Of a stretch of 64,000 nucleotides of DNA, positions 44,998 to 53,120 are shown one piece after another; the stretch's first letter is position 1, and the number at the start of each line of letters is the position of its first letter. Origin of the DNA: Olsenella_K sp051878835 (GTDB lineage: Bacteria; Actinomycetota; Coriobacteriia; Coriobacteriales; Atopobiaceae); assembly GCA_051878835.1 (NCBI GenBank), contig JBJEKW010000095.1, forward strand, positions 1 to 64,000, given 5' to 3'. Made by a program: the position numbers and the translations under genes. The notes under the pieces are model-generated. The model had not been told where the DNA came from and made no database searches. It worked only from the letters and a program-made list of their open reading frames with translations.

Positions 44998-45963
44998 CTA
45001 GGCGCGCATCTTTGGGTCGAGGGCGTCGCGTAGGGCGTCGCCCAGCAGGTTGAACGCCATGACCGTGATGATGATGGCCACGCCGGGGATGATCGAGTAG
45101 TACGTGTTCGTCTGGATGTAGGGCTGCGAGGCCGAGATCATCTGGCCCCAGCTGGACATGGGCGGCTGCACGCCCAGGCCCAGGAAGGACAGCGAGGCCT
45201 CCGACAGGATGGCGTTGGGGATGCCCAGGGTCGACACCACGATCAGCGTGGACACGCAGTTGGGCAAAAGGTGCCTCATGATGATGCGCCAGCTCTTGCC
45301 GCCCGAGAGGATGCAGCTCTGGATGTACTCGGAGCCCTTCAGGCGCATGACGTCACCGCGCACCAGCCTGGCCGTCGAGCACCACATCAGAAGGCCCAGA
45401 GCCACGTACAGGTTGATGAGGCCGGGCCCCAGCACGTACATGACAACGATGGCGAACAGCAAAAACGGGAAGGACGAGAAGACCTGGATAATGAACGAGA
45501 TGACCGCGTCGACCTTGCCGCCGAAGTAGCCGGCGCACACGCCGGCCAGAAAGCCGATCACCAGCGCTATGAGCTGCGAGACCACGCCTACCGACAGCGA
45601 CACGCGGCAGCCGTACAGCGTGCGCGAGAGAATGTCGCGCCCGAACTCGTCCGTGCCAAAGAGGTGCTGCGCGCTGGGCGCCTGCAGCATGTTCGTCAGA
45701 GACTGCGAGTCGGGGTCGTAGGGTGCCAGCACCGGCGCCAGGATGGCGATGAGCACCAGAGCGCATACGATGACCAGGCAGGTCATGCCCAGGCGGTTCT
45801 TGCGGAATATCTGCCAGCTGACGGCCCAGTAGCTGGACGCGCGCTTCTTGCCCGAGGACAGGTTCTGCTCGCGCTCGCTCTGGATGGCGGCGGAGGCGTC
45901 AGCGGCCACCCGCTCGGCGCGCTTCGTGCGATTGTCGTGCTTGTCGGAATGAAGGAGTGCCAT
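44998..45963 (-). CDS. oppC: Oligopeptide ABC transporter permease OppC/DppC
   Basis: OppC is one of two membrane subunits of the peptide channel. The 321-residue protein has a charged cytoplasmic N-terminus (about 1-55) and about six membrane segments. It shows the family motifs FGTDEFGRDILSRTLYG, the EAA-loop region with GSEYIQSCILSGGKSWRIIMRHLLPN, and ASLSFLGLGVQPP. Its ATG overlaps the oppB stop by 1 bp. Confidence 0.94.
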   Translation of the reverse strand: MALLHSDKHDNRTKRAERVAADASAAIQSEREQNLSSGKKRASSYWAVSWQIFRKNRLGMTCLVIVCALVLIAILAPVLAPYDPDSQSLTNMLQAPSAQHLFGTDEFGRDILSRTLYGCRVSLSVGVVSQLIALVIGFLAGVCAGYFGGKVDAVISFIIQVFSSFPFLLFAIVVMYVLGPGLINLYVALGLLMWCSTARLVRGDVMRLKGSEYIQSCILSGGKSWRIIMRHLLPNCVSTLIVVSTLGIPNAILSEASLSFLGLGVQPPMSSWGQMISASQPYIQTNTYYSIIPGVAIIITVMAFNLLGDALRDALDPKMRA

Positions 45964-46898
45964 TACTCCTGCGCCTCCCCACCCAGTCGAATGCGCGGAT
46001 CCACGACGGCGTACAGGATGTCCACCACCAGGTAGACAACGACGCAGATCAGCGCTATGTACATGACGCCGCCCTCGACCAGCGGCAGGTCGCGGGCATT
46101 GATGGCATCCAGCAAGAGCTTGCCCATGCCCGGCATGGCGAAAACCGACTCAATCAGGATGGAGCCGGTAAAGATGTCGCCCAGCTGCGTTCCCACGATG
46201 GTGATGATGGGTATGAGGGCGTTGCGCAGGCCGTGCACCATGACGATGGTCCACTCCTTCAGGCCCTTGGCCTCGGCGGTGCGCATGTAGTCCTGGTGCA
46301 GCACGTCCAGCATGCTTGTGCGCGTGACGCGCGCGATGGACGCCGAGTAGCGCATGCCCAGGGCTATGACCGGCAGCACGAAGCTGGCCACGGTCTTCGT
46401 CCCCGATACGGGGAACCACTTCAGGTTCAAGGCAAAGATGATCTGCAGGATGATGGCCACCCAGAACGCCGGTGCCGAGATGCCGAATATGGCCAAGGAC
46501 ATCAGCGTGCGGTCAATCCACCTGCCGTGGAACACCGCCGACACGATGCCTATGACCAGGCCCGTCACCAGTGCCAGCAGGAAGGCGAATCCCGCCAGCC
46601 GCACCGTGACGCCGAAGGCGTTGGCCATCAGCGTGGCCACGGGCTTGTTTTGCGTGTAAGAAGTGCCGAAGTTGCCCTGCAGCATGTTCGTGAACCAGTT
46701 CAGGTACTGCTCGGGCACCGGCTTGTCCAGGCCCATGCTGTGCCGGACCTGCTGCACGGTGGTCTCGTCGGCCATGTCGCCCAACATCACGCGGACGGGG
46801 TCGCCCGGGATGACGTTGAGGATGAAGAACGTGATTGCAGAGATGCATATGACCACGCCTATGGCCTGAAGCACTCGCTTTATGAGGTAGTCCCTCAT
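45963..46898 (-). CDS. oppB: Oligopeptide ABC transporter permease OppB/DppB
   Basis: OppB is the other channel subunit. The 311-residue protein has an N-terminal membrane helix, the extracellular domain (NVIPGDPVRVML, MGLDKPVPEQYLNW), five further helices, and the EAA region RTSMLDVLHQDYMRTAEAKGL with WTIVMVHGLRNAL. It is the first gene of the operon. A TAGAAT box (46939-46934 on minus) 36 bp upstream is a possible -10. The operon has no binding-protein gene of its own; the convergent gene at 41033 fits. Confidence 0.94.
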   Translation of the reverse strand: MRDYLIKRVLQAIGVVICISAITFFILNVIPGDPVRVMLGDMADETTVQQVRHSMGLDKPVPEQYLNWFTNMLQGNFGTSYTQNKPVATLMANAFGVTVRLAGFAFLLALVTGLVIGIVSAVFHGRWIDRTLMSLAIFGISAPAFWVAIILQIIFALNLKWFPVSGTKTVASFVLPVIALGMRYSASIARVTRTSMLDVLHQDYMRTAEAKGLKEWTIVMVHGLRNALIPIITIVGTQLGDIFTGSILIESVFAMPGMGKLLLDAINARDLPLVEGGVMYIALICVVVYLVVDILYAVVDPRIRLGGEAQE

Positions 46899-47012
46899 GC
46901 GGCTTCCTCTCCCCTAGTATTTTGGTGGGGTTTATTCTAGCCCGTCATGGTTGCCTTGCCGTTACCGATGCGTCATTTGGTCCAAGTCTTCTCACGGTTC
47001 CACTTTCACGAT

Positions 47013-47042
47013 AAAAAACGAGGCCACCAGACGGTGGCCTCG
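47013..47042 (-). terminator. Terminator of rpsA
   Basis: CGAGGCCACC (47019-47028) and GGTGGCCTCG (47033-47042) form a perfect 10-bp stem with a 4-nt loop. Six T residues (47013-47018) follow on the minus strand. Confidence 0.95.
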
Positions 47043-47076
47043 CTAGAAAGTGCTATGCGCTCAAAGAGCGGAGGTG

Positions 47077-48270
47077 CTACTCGGCGGCCTTCTCGGCGGC
47101 GGCAGCGGCAGCCTTCTTTGCGGCTGCGGGGTCGACCTCCTCCAGAGGCTTCACGACGACGTCGACGCCCAGCGTCTCGGCCGCGGCCTTCATGGACAGG
47201 GAGATACGACGACGGTCGAGGTCGATCTCCATGACCTTGACCTGCACCTTGTCGCCCACGGAGCAAACCTGCGCGGGGGCGTCAACGTGGCTCTTTGCCA
47301 TCTCGGAGATGTGGACCAGGCCCTCAACGCCGTCGCCCAGGTCGACGAACGCGCCGAAGGAGACGAGCTTCGTGACCGTGCCCTCGACGATGGCGCCCAC
47401 GGGGTACTTCTTGACCAGGGTGCGCCAAGGATCCTCGGTGGTCTGCTTCAGGCCCAGCGAGATGCGCTCGCGGTTGAGGTCGACGTCCAGGACCTGCACC
47501 TCGACCTCCTGGCCGACCTTGACGACCTCGGAGGGGTGGTTGACGTGGTTCCAGGACAGCTCGGAGATGTGGACCAGGCCGTCGATGCCGCCCAGGTCGA
47601 CGAAGGCGCCGAAGTCCACGATGGACGAGACGGTGCCCTTGAGGCGCATGCCGACCTTGAGCTTGGACAGAATCTCCTGGCGCTCGGCCTTGCGGGCCTC
47701 CTCCAGGACCACACGACGAGACAGCACGACGTTGTTGCGGTTGCGGTCCATCTCGATGACGCGGGCCTCGATGCGGGTGCCCAGATAGGCGTTGAGGTCC
47801 TTGACACGGCGGAGGTCAACCAGCGAGGCGGGCAGGAAGCCGCGCAGGCCGATGTCCAGGATGAGGCCGCCCTTGACGACCTCGATGACCTCGCCCTCGA
47901 CGTTCTCGCCCTTCTGGAACTTCTCCTCGACACTGTTCCAGGCACGCTCGTACTCGGCGCGCTTCTTGGACAGGATCAGACGGCCCTCCTTGTCCTCCTT
48001 CTGGAGAACCAGAGCCTCGATGGTGTCGCCCAGGTGCACGACCTCGGAGGGATCCACGTCCTTGCGGATGGAGAGCTCGCGGGCGGGAATGACACCCTCG
48101 GACTTGTAGCCAATGTCAAGCAGGACCTCGTCATGCTCGATCTTGACGACCGTACCGGTAACAAGATCACCCTCGTCGAAGTCGGTGATCGTGCCATCGA
48201 TAAGGTTGTTCATCTCCTCGTCGGACACGTCATCCAGGGAGAAAATGGACGAGTTTTGAATCTCACTCAA
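47077..48270 (-). CDS. rpsA: 30S ribosomal protein S1
   Basis: S1 binds mRNA on the 30S subunit and helps translation initiation. The 397-residue protein has four S1 (OB-fold) repeats, seen as GDLVTGTVVKIEHDEVLLDIG, GENVEGEVIEVVKGGLILDIG, GMRLKGTVSSIVDFGAFVDLG and GAIVEGTVTKLVSFGAFVDLG, with an Ala/Lys-rich tail; this short form is usual in Actinomycetota. The start appears to be TTG at 48268-48270 (MSEIQNSS) behind AAAGGGG. Its promoter and a striking 5' hairpin lie upstream. Confidence 0.94.
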   Translation of the reverse strand: MSEIQNSSIFSLDDVSDEEMNNLIDGTITDFDEGDLVTGTVVKIEHDEVLLDIGYKSEGVIPARELSIRKDVDPSEVVHLGDTIEALVLQKEDKEGRLILSKKRAEYERAWNSVEEKFQKGENVEGEVIEVVKGGLILDIGLRGFLPASLVDLRRVKDLNAYLGTRIEARVIEMDRNRNNVVLSRRVVLEEARKAERQEILSKLKVGMRLKGTVSSIVDFGAFVDLGGIDGLVHISELSWNHVNHPSEVVKVGQEVEVQVLDVDLNRERISLGLKQTTEDPWRTLVKKYPVGAIVEGTVTKLVSFGAFVDLGDGVEGLVHISEMAKSHVDAPAQVCSVGDKVQVKVMEIDLDRRRISLSMKAAAETLGVDVVVKPLEEVDPAAAKKAAAAAAEKAAE

Positions 48271-48381
48271 AGGTGGACCCCTTTCGAAAACGGGGCCCCG
48301 GTCGTCATGGTCGCTGCCGTCGGCGAATCGTGCGTTCCCGCCGCTTGGAAACTACATGTCTCGGGGGCCGATAGATACGTT

Positions 48382-48440
48382 TGCATGACCGTCCCAGTCA
48401 TGCACGATACAGAATACCTTTGCCGCACACCCTATTTCAA
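48382..48440 (-). promoter_or_regulatory. rpsA promoter with a hairpin at the predicted transcript start
   Basis: On the minus strand TTGAAA (48440-48435) and TATTCT (48416-48411) are separated by 18 bp, a good housekeeping promoter. The expected start (about 48404) coincides with a perfect 8-bp inverted repeat, TGCATGAC (48382-48389) and GTCATGCA (48397-48404), loop 7 nt. The mRNA would therefore begin with a hairpin, followed by about 110 nt of leader. Confidence 0.7.
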
Positions 48441-48469
48441 GCATCGGTTGGTGCAAATACAAAAATCTC

Positions 48470-48841
48470 CTATGCCAGCAGACGATAGCCAGCCTGGTCC
48501 ACCACGCGCTCGTAGGCGGCGCGATCCAGGGGGTTCTTGCTCAGGACGTGGGCCGTGCGGCTGTCCAGGTCCACCCTGGCCCAGGTGCCGTCCACGGAGT
48601 CCAGCGCGTTCGTGACGTTGTTGGCGCAGTTCTGGCAGTGCATGCCCGCAATCTTGTAGTCGGCGCTGTAGGGATAGTCGGCCTCGTTCGTGTCCTCGAT
48701 CTTCCTGGCACGAAACTGCTTGCCGCCCTTTGCCGCACCAGAGCAGCAGTCCCTCTTGCCCGTGGCAGAACCCCACGCACGACGGGCGCCAAAGAACACG
48801 CCCACAGCCACCACCGCGATGATGATTATGTTTGCTATCAT
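48470..48841 (-). CDS. Membrane-anchored heavy-metal-associated (HMA) domain protein
   Basis: The 123-residue protein has one N-terminal transmembrane helix (about 2-18) and a Cys-containing stretch (KRDCCSGAAKGGK). An HMA fold follows with the metal-binding motif GMHCQNCANNVTNAL and the C-terminal DQAGYRL. It resembles a CopZ-type copper chaperone tethered to the membrane. The ATG follows AAGGAGG. A CsoR-like palindrome in its promoter supports copper control. No copper ATPase gene is adjacent, and its partner is unknown. Confidence 0.8.
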   Translation of the reverse strand: MIANIIIIAVVAVGVFFGARRAWGSATGKRDCCSGAAKGGKQFRARKIEDTNEADYPYSADYKIAGMHCQNCANNVTNALDSVDGTWARVDLDSRTAHVLSKNPLDRAAYERVVDQAGYRLLA

Positions 48842-48884
48842 GCCGAGCCTCCTTGCGACTTGTGTGCCCTTCTCGGTCCACTGT

Positions 48885-48901
48885 ATACCCCATAAGGGTA
48901 T
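48885..48901 (-). promoter_or_regulatory. CsoR-like operator upstream of the HMA gene
   Basis: ATACCC (48885-48890) and GGGTAT (48896-48901) form a perfect 6-bp inverted repeat with a 5-nt spacer. This is the general form of CsoR copper-repressor operators. On the minus strand a TATACA box overlaps its end and TTTACA lies just upstream, so the palindrome sits between -35 and -10. Confidence 0.6.
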
Positions 48902-48971
48902 TTGTAAACCTTATCTAACTAAAAAGGACAGAAGGCTCGAAACCTCAGAAACGCCGACGGCGACCATGCCT

Positions 48972-49457
48972 CTACTGGGCATGCACGAAGCCCTCATCCA
49001 CCAGCTGGTGGGCGTGGTCGTCGGCAGCCGTGGTGGCCAGCTGGTCGCAGCGCTCGTTGTACTGGTGGCCGGCGTGGCCCTTCACCCACACGAACTGCAC
49101 TTGGTGCGGCTGCGTCGCCGCCACCAGGCGCTTCCACAGATCGGGGTTCTTCACGGGCTTCTTTGCCGACGTCTTCCAGCCGTTGCGCTGCCAGCCGCGT
49201 ATCCAGTGCTTGTTCATGGCGTTCACCAGGTACTGGGAGTCGCTGTGCAGCTCGACCTCGCAGGGCCGCTTCAGGGCCTCCAGCGCCGCGATGGCGCCCA
49301 TGATCTCCATCCGGTTGTTCGTGGTGTTGCGATAGCCAGCGCTGAGCTCCTTCGTGTGGAGCACGCCGGAGGGGTCGGTGTACAGGAGCACGGCCCCGTA
49401 GCCGCCGGGTCCAGGGTTTCCCCTGGAGGATCCGTCGGTGTATGCCACTACGCGCAT
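48972..49457 (-). CDS. rnhA: Ribonuclease HI
   Basis: RNase HI degrades RNA in RNA–DNA hybrids, for example Okazaki primers. The 161-residue protein has the catalytic residues Asp8 in YTDGSSRGNPGPGG, Glu51 in NNRMEIMGAI, Asp73 in LHSDSQYLV, and the late Asp in ERCDQLA after VWVKGHAGHQYN. The ATG follows AAGGAG, 8 bp after polA. Both enzymes remove RNA primers, so the pairing makes functional sense. Confidence 0.95.
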   Translation of the reverse strand: MRVVAYTDGSSRGNPGPGGYGAVLLYTDPSGVLHTKELSAGYRNTTNNRMEIMGAIAALEALKRPCEVELHSDSQYLVNAMNKHWIRGWQRNGWKTSAKKPVKNPDLWKRLVAATQPHQVQFVWVKGHAGHQYNERCDQLATTAADDHAHQLVDEGFVHAQ

Positions 49458-49465
49458 GTGTCTCC

Positions 49466-52150
49466 TTACTTTGCCTGTGCCCAGTCGTCGCCGTAGGACA
49501 CCTCGGCGATGAGGGGCACGCGCAGCTGCGCCACCCCCTGCATGGCGTCCTTCACCAGCTGCGTCAGGGGCTCTATCTCGTCCTTCGGCACCTCGAAGTC
49601 CAGTTCGTCGTGAATCTGCAGCACCAACTTGGAGCGTAGCCCCTCCTTGCGCAGTAGGCCCGGCACCTGGACCATAGCCATCTTTATGATGTCGGCGGCG
49701 GTGCCCTGCACCGGGTGGTTCATGGCCGTGCGTTCGGCGAAGGAGCGCAGCTGGTAGTTGCGCGAGTCGATGTCCTTCGTGTGGCGCTTCCTGCCGTACA
49801 TGGTCTGCACGTACTTGTTCTTGTGCGCGAAGGCAATCTGGGCGTCCAGGAACTTGCGCACGCCGGGGTAGGCCTCGAAGTAGCGGTCGATCATCTCCTG
49901 CGCCTCGGCGCGCGGAATCTTCAGCGACGTGGCCAGGCCGTAGGCCTGCTGGCCGTACACGATGCCGAAGTTCACCGCCTTGGCGCGGCTGCGCATCTGC
50001 GGCGTCACCTCATCGAAGGGCACGCCGAACACGCGTGCCGCCGTCGAGCGATGGAAGTCCTCGCCCTTGCAGAACGCCTCGATCAGGTGCTCGTCGCCCG
50101 ACAGGTGCGCCAGCAGGCGCAGCTCTATCTGCGAGTAGTCGCAGGCCAGAAAGACCGAGCCCTCGGGCACCGTAAACGCCGTGCGCACGCGATGGCCCAG
50201 CTGGGAGCGGGTCGGGATGTTCTGCAGGTTGGGGTCGGAGCTCGAGAGGCGCCCCGTGGCAGCAACCGTCTGGTTGAACGTGGTGTGGATGCGCCCGTCC
50301 TTGCGAATGAGCTCAGGCAGGGCGTCCAGGTACGTGCTCTTTATCTTTGCGCGCTCGCGATAGTCCAGCACTTCTTGCACGCGCTGGTCTGCGGCGGCCA
50401 GGTCACCTAGGGTCTTTGCGTTCGTGGAGTAGAAGCCCTTGCGGGTCTTCTTTAGCCCGGCCGTCGGCAGCTTCCACACGTCAAAGAGCACGTGGGACAG
50501 CTGCTGCGGGGAGTCCAGGTTGAACTCCTCCCCCGCCTCCTCGTGGATGTGGGCCACCATCTGGTCGATCTCGGCACCCAGCTCGGAAGACTGCTGCTCC
50601 AGCTTTGCGGGGTCGGCGTACAGGCCCGTGCGCTCCATCTGCAGAAGCACCGGCAGAAGGCCCATCTCGAGCTTGTGGAACAAATCCAGCGTGCCGTCGG
50701 CCTTCAGCAGGTCTTCCATGGTGGGCATCAGCACCAGCGCGGCGACCGCGTCCAGCGCCGCCTGCGGCACGTCGTCGGTGGGCTCGGGCAGCACCGTGTG
50801 CGGGCAGCGCGTGGCCACAAGGTCCACCGGCTCGAAGCCCGAGCGGTCCGACTCCAGCAGGTAGTCGGCCACGGCCACGTCGTAGATGCGGGCCGGGTCC
50901 ACGTCCTTCTCGTCGAAGGCGGCGGGGTCGGCCGAGTCCATGGGGTAGGCCACGTGCAGCACCAGCTTCACGTCGCCGGATGCGACCTTGCCCTGGCGCA
51001 CGAGCGCGGCGACGGCGGCCACGGCGTCGTCACCCTCGACGCGCAGCAGGTCGTCGCCGGTGTACAGCCACACCGTCTGCTTCGGGCCCTCGTCGAACAG
51101 CGACTGCTGGCCCTTGTGCTGCTGGGGGTCCTGGAAGGCGGCGCCCACCCACTTTCCGGCAGTGATGGCGGCGTCCAGAGCGTCCATGGCCTCGGTACCC
51201 GTCAGCGGGTCGGGCAGCTTCATGGCGCCCACCGCGGGCGTGGCCACGGGCTCCTCGCCCGACAGCGCCACCAGGCGGCCGACCACCGTGGTGAAGCCCA
51301 GGTCACCAAAGGCCTTCGTCACCGTGGCGGGGTCGAAGGTCGGGAACTTGGCGTCCGCCAGGTTCACGTCGATGGGGGCGTCCGTGCGGATGGTGGCCAC
51401 CTTGCGGCTGAGGAGCGCATCGTCCACGTGGGCGCGCAGGTTCTCGCCCATCTTGCCCTTGACCTCGTCGGCGTGGGCAATCACGTTGTCCAGGTTTCCG
51501 TACTTCACTATGAGGGCGGCAGCCTTCTTTGGGCCGATGCCGGGCACGCCGGGGATGTTGTCCGAGGTGTCGCCCTTCAGGCCGTAGAAGTCGGGCACCA
51601 GCTCTGGCGTGATGCCGTGGTACAGGTCGTCCACGCTCTCGGGCGTCATGATGGACACGTCCGAGACGCCCTTCTTTGTCGAGACGATCTTCACGTGGTC
51701 TGTCGCCAGCTGGTACATGTCACGGTCGCCGGTAAAGAGGAGCATCTCGTAGCCGGCCTTCTCGCCTTGGCGAGCAAGGGTACCCAGGATGTCATCGCCC
51801 TCCCAGCCCTGGCACTCCACCACGGGCACGTCCAGGGCGCGCAGCAGGTCCTTCACCATGGGGAACTGCTCGTGCAGGGCGGGGTCCATGGGCGGGCGCT
51901 GGGCCTTGTACTGGGGCAGCATGTCGATGCGCACCTGGGGCTTGCCCTTGTCGAACGCGCAGATGATGCCGTCGGGTCGGAACGACTCGTCCAGCTTTAT
52001 GAACATGTTGAAGAAGCCGAACAGCGCGTTCGTGGCACGGCCGTCCGGGGCGCTCATGGGCTGGCGAATCGCGTGGAACGCGCGGTGCATGAGCGAGTTG
52101 CCATCGATGACGGCTATGGTGCGACGGGGCTTTTCTGCGCTATCTGGCAT
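49466..52150 (-). CDS. polA: DNA polymerase I
   Basis: Pol I removes primers and fills gaps in replication and repair. The 894-residue protein has a 5'-3' exonuclease domain (about 1-300: IDGNSLMHRAFHAI, LFTGDRDMYQLA, PGVPGIGPKKAA). A central region without the acidic 3'-5' exonuclease motifs follows, then the polymerase domain with motif A DYSQIELRLLAHLSGD, the finger region RSRAKAVNFGIVYGQQAYGL and motif C QIHDELDFE. I chose ATG 52148-52150 behind AAGGAG; the open frame runs on to 52699 through repeats that are not coding. Proofreading is probably absent. Confidence 0.95.
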   Translation of the reverse strand: MPDSAEKPRRTIAVIDGNSLMHRAFHAIRQPMSAPDGRATNALFGFFNMFIKLDESFRPDGIICAFDKGKPQVRIDMLPQYKAQRPPMDPALHEQFPMVKDLLRALDVPVVECQGWEGDDILGTLARQGEKAGYEMLLFTGDRDMYQLATDHVKIVSTKKGVSDVSIMTPESVDDLYHGITPELVPDFYGLKGDTSDNIPGVPGIGPKKAAALIVKYGNLDNVIAHADEVKGKMGENLRAHVDDALLSRKVATIRTDAPIDVNLADAKFPTFDPATVTKAFGDLGFTTVVGRLVALSGEEPVATPAVGAMKLPDPLTGTEAMDALDAAITAGKWVGAAFQDPQQHKGQQSLFDEGPKQTVWLYTGDDLLRVEGDDAVAAVAALVRQGKVASGDVKLVLHVAYPMDSADPAAFDEKDVDPARIYDVAVADYLLESDRSGFEPVDLVATRCPHTVLPEPTDDVPQAALDAVAALVLMPTMEDLLKADGTLDLFHKLEMGLLPVLLQMERTGLYADPAKLEQQSSELGAEIDQMVAHIHEEAGEEFNLDSPQQLSHVLFDVWKLPTAGLKKTRKGFYSTNAKTLGDLAAADQRVQEVLDYRERAKIKSTYLDALPELIRKDGRIHTTFNQTVAATGRLSSSDPNLQNIPTRSQLGHRVRTAFTVPEGSVFLACDYSQIELRLLAHLSGDEHLIEAFCKGEDFHRSTAARVFGVPFDEVTPQMRSRAKAVNFGIVYGQQAYGLATSLKIPRAEAQEMIDRYFEAYPGVRKFLDAQIAFAHKNKYVQTMYGRKRHTKDIDSRNYQLRSFAERTAMNHPVQGTAADIIKMAMVQVPGLLRKEGLRSKLVLQIHDELDFEVPKDEIEPLTQLVKDAMQGVAQLRVPLIAEVSYGDDWAQAK

Positions 52151-52181
52151 GTTCTTCTCCTTCGGCTGATTCATCGCACCA

Positions 52182-52187
52182 ATTGTA
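52182..52187 (-). promoter_or_regulatory. Likely -10 box of polA
   Basis: On the minus strand TACAAT lies 32 bp before the chosen ATG, giving a leader of about 25 nt. No good -35 was found. If used, the repeat arrays lie upstream of the polA transcript. Confidence 0.45.
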
Positions 52188-52303
52188 CCGAGTGGGCGGA
52201 CATCATGGCCACCGGCACACCCCCTCGCCACACAAACGTGGTCTCCTTCGCGCGCCCTCTCCCCTCCTCGGCTGCCTGGTGGTTCCTCACCCGCCGTGCT
52301 CTG

Positions 52304-52669
52304 ACCTGGGGTTTTGTGGTGGTGGCCCGATCCGGCTTCCCTGGGCTGCGCAAACCTGCCGGGTGCGGGTACCCGCGGCGGCCACGTTTGCACACGGGCC
52401 CTTGCCCACCTGACGCGCCGCCCGCGGACAAGCCTCCTACCTGGGCCTTTGCAGAGGCTCCCCAACCCGGCCCCTACGCCCTGCGCAAACCTGGCTGGGG
52501 TGGGTACCCGCGGCGGCGACCTTTGCGCACAGGCCCGCCCCCACCCGCCTACCCCGCTTACGCACAGACCTCCTACCTGGGCTTTTGTGAAGGCGCCACG
52601 ATCTGTGCTTCCGGCTCTGTGCAAACCTGTCGGGTGCGGGTACCCGAAGCGGCCACGTCTGCGCACGGG
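52304..52669. repeat. Array of three 95-bp hairpin repeats, period 135-136 bp
   Basis: Copies at 52304-52398, 52439-52533 and 52575-52669 align without gaps over 95 bp; by hand I count about 70 and 75 of 95 identical positions for copies 1–2 and 1–3. Each starts ACCTGGG and contains GCAAACCTG, an inner palindrome around GGGTACCC, and an end arm close to TTTGCGCAC. The outer parts (GCAAA/TTTGC) are complementary, so each copy can form a hairpin. The 40-41 bp spacers are also alike. A fourth partial start (ACCTGGGCTTTTGTGA) lies at 52752. Confidence 0.85.
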
Positions 52670-52670
52670 A

Positions 52671-52935
52671 CTGCAGAAGTGGCAGGTGTGGGCGCCCACG
52701 GGTCCGACTTCTGCATTCAGGAATCAGCGCCTCGGGATGGGCGAGTCTTCTACCTGGGCTTTTGTGAGAAGGGCAAACAGCGCCCCTGCAAAACCCGGAG
52801 GTGTGGGCGCCCGCAGGTCCGACTTCTGCAGAAGCGGCTGCAGAAGTGGCAGGTGTGGGCGCTCGCAGGTCCGACTTTTGCAGAAGCGGCTGTAGAAGTG
52901 GCAGGTGTAGGCGCCCATACCAGGGACTTTCGCAG
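52671..52935. repeat. Array of four ~45-52-bp hairpin repeats
   Basis: Copies start at 52671, 52786, 52838 and 52890; the last three have an exact 52-bp period. The unit begins CTGCAGAAGTGGCAGGTGTG, has an inner palindrome (GTGGGCGCCCAC in copy 1) and ends GGTCCGACTTCTGCA. The ends CTGCAGAAGT and ACTTCTGCAG are complementary, so each unit can fold into a long hairpin. Copies 2 and 3 match at about 45 of 52 positions. Confidence 0.85.
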
Positions 52936-52943
52936 ATAGGCTG

Positions 52944-53008
52944 CTCAATTTTCAAGATTGCCCACTCATTTTCAAGGTAGCCCACTCAAATTGGGGACAG
53001 GCCGCCCA
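52944..53008. repeat. Three direct repeats of 20-24 bp, possible remnant of an IS end
   Basis: Units at 52944-52964, 52965-52984 and 52985-53008 each start CTCA and end GCCCA; the first two share CATTTTCAAG-like sequence. Serial ~20-bp repeats of this kind occur at the ends of IS21-type elements. No transposase gene is present, so this would be a remnant (inference). Confidence 0.5.
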
Positions 53009-53120
53009 AATAAGAGTTGGAAAGCAGCTTAAGAAGGCCGCTGGCAATCCACAGCCCTAACAATGAGCGCATTCGGATATCGTCGGGGACAAACTCGGAT
53101 GTGCCAGCAGCGGTTCCCGT

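Noticed and set aside
52151..52699. Open frame extending polA upstream by about 183 residues
   Set aside because: It runs through the hairpin repeats, whose 136-bp period shifts frame, has no SD at its Met, and a good SD plus -10 box lie at the accepted polA start.
52786..52935. CRISPR array, suggested by the 52-bp period
   Set aside because: The whole 52-bp unit repeats, with no unique spacers, and there are no cas genes.
52304..52935. Integron attC sites, suggested by the imperfect palindromes
   Set aside because: The arms lack the attC core GTTRRRY/RYYYAAC sequences and no integrase or cassette genes are present.
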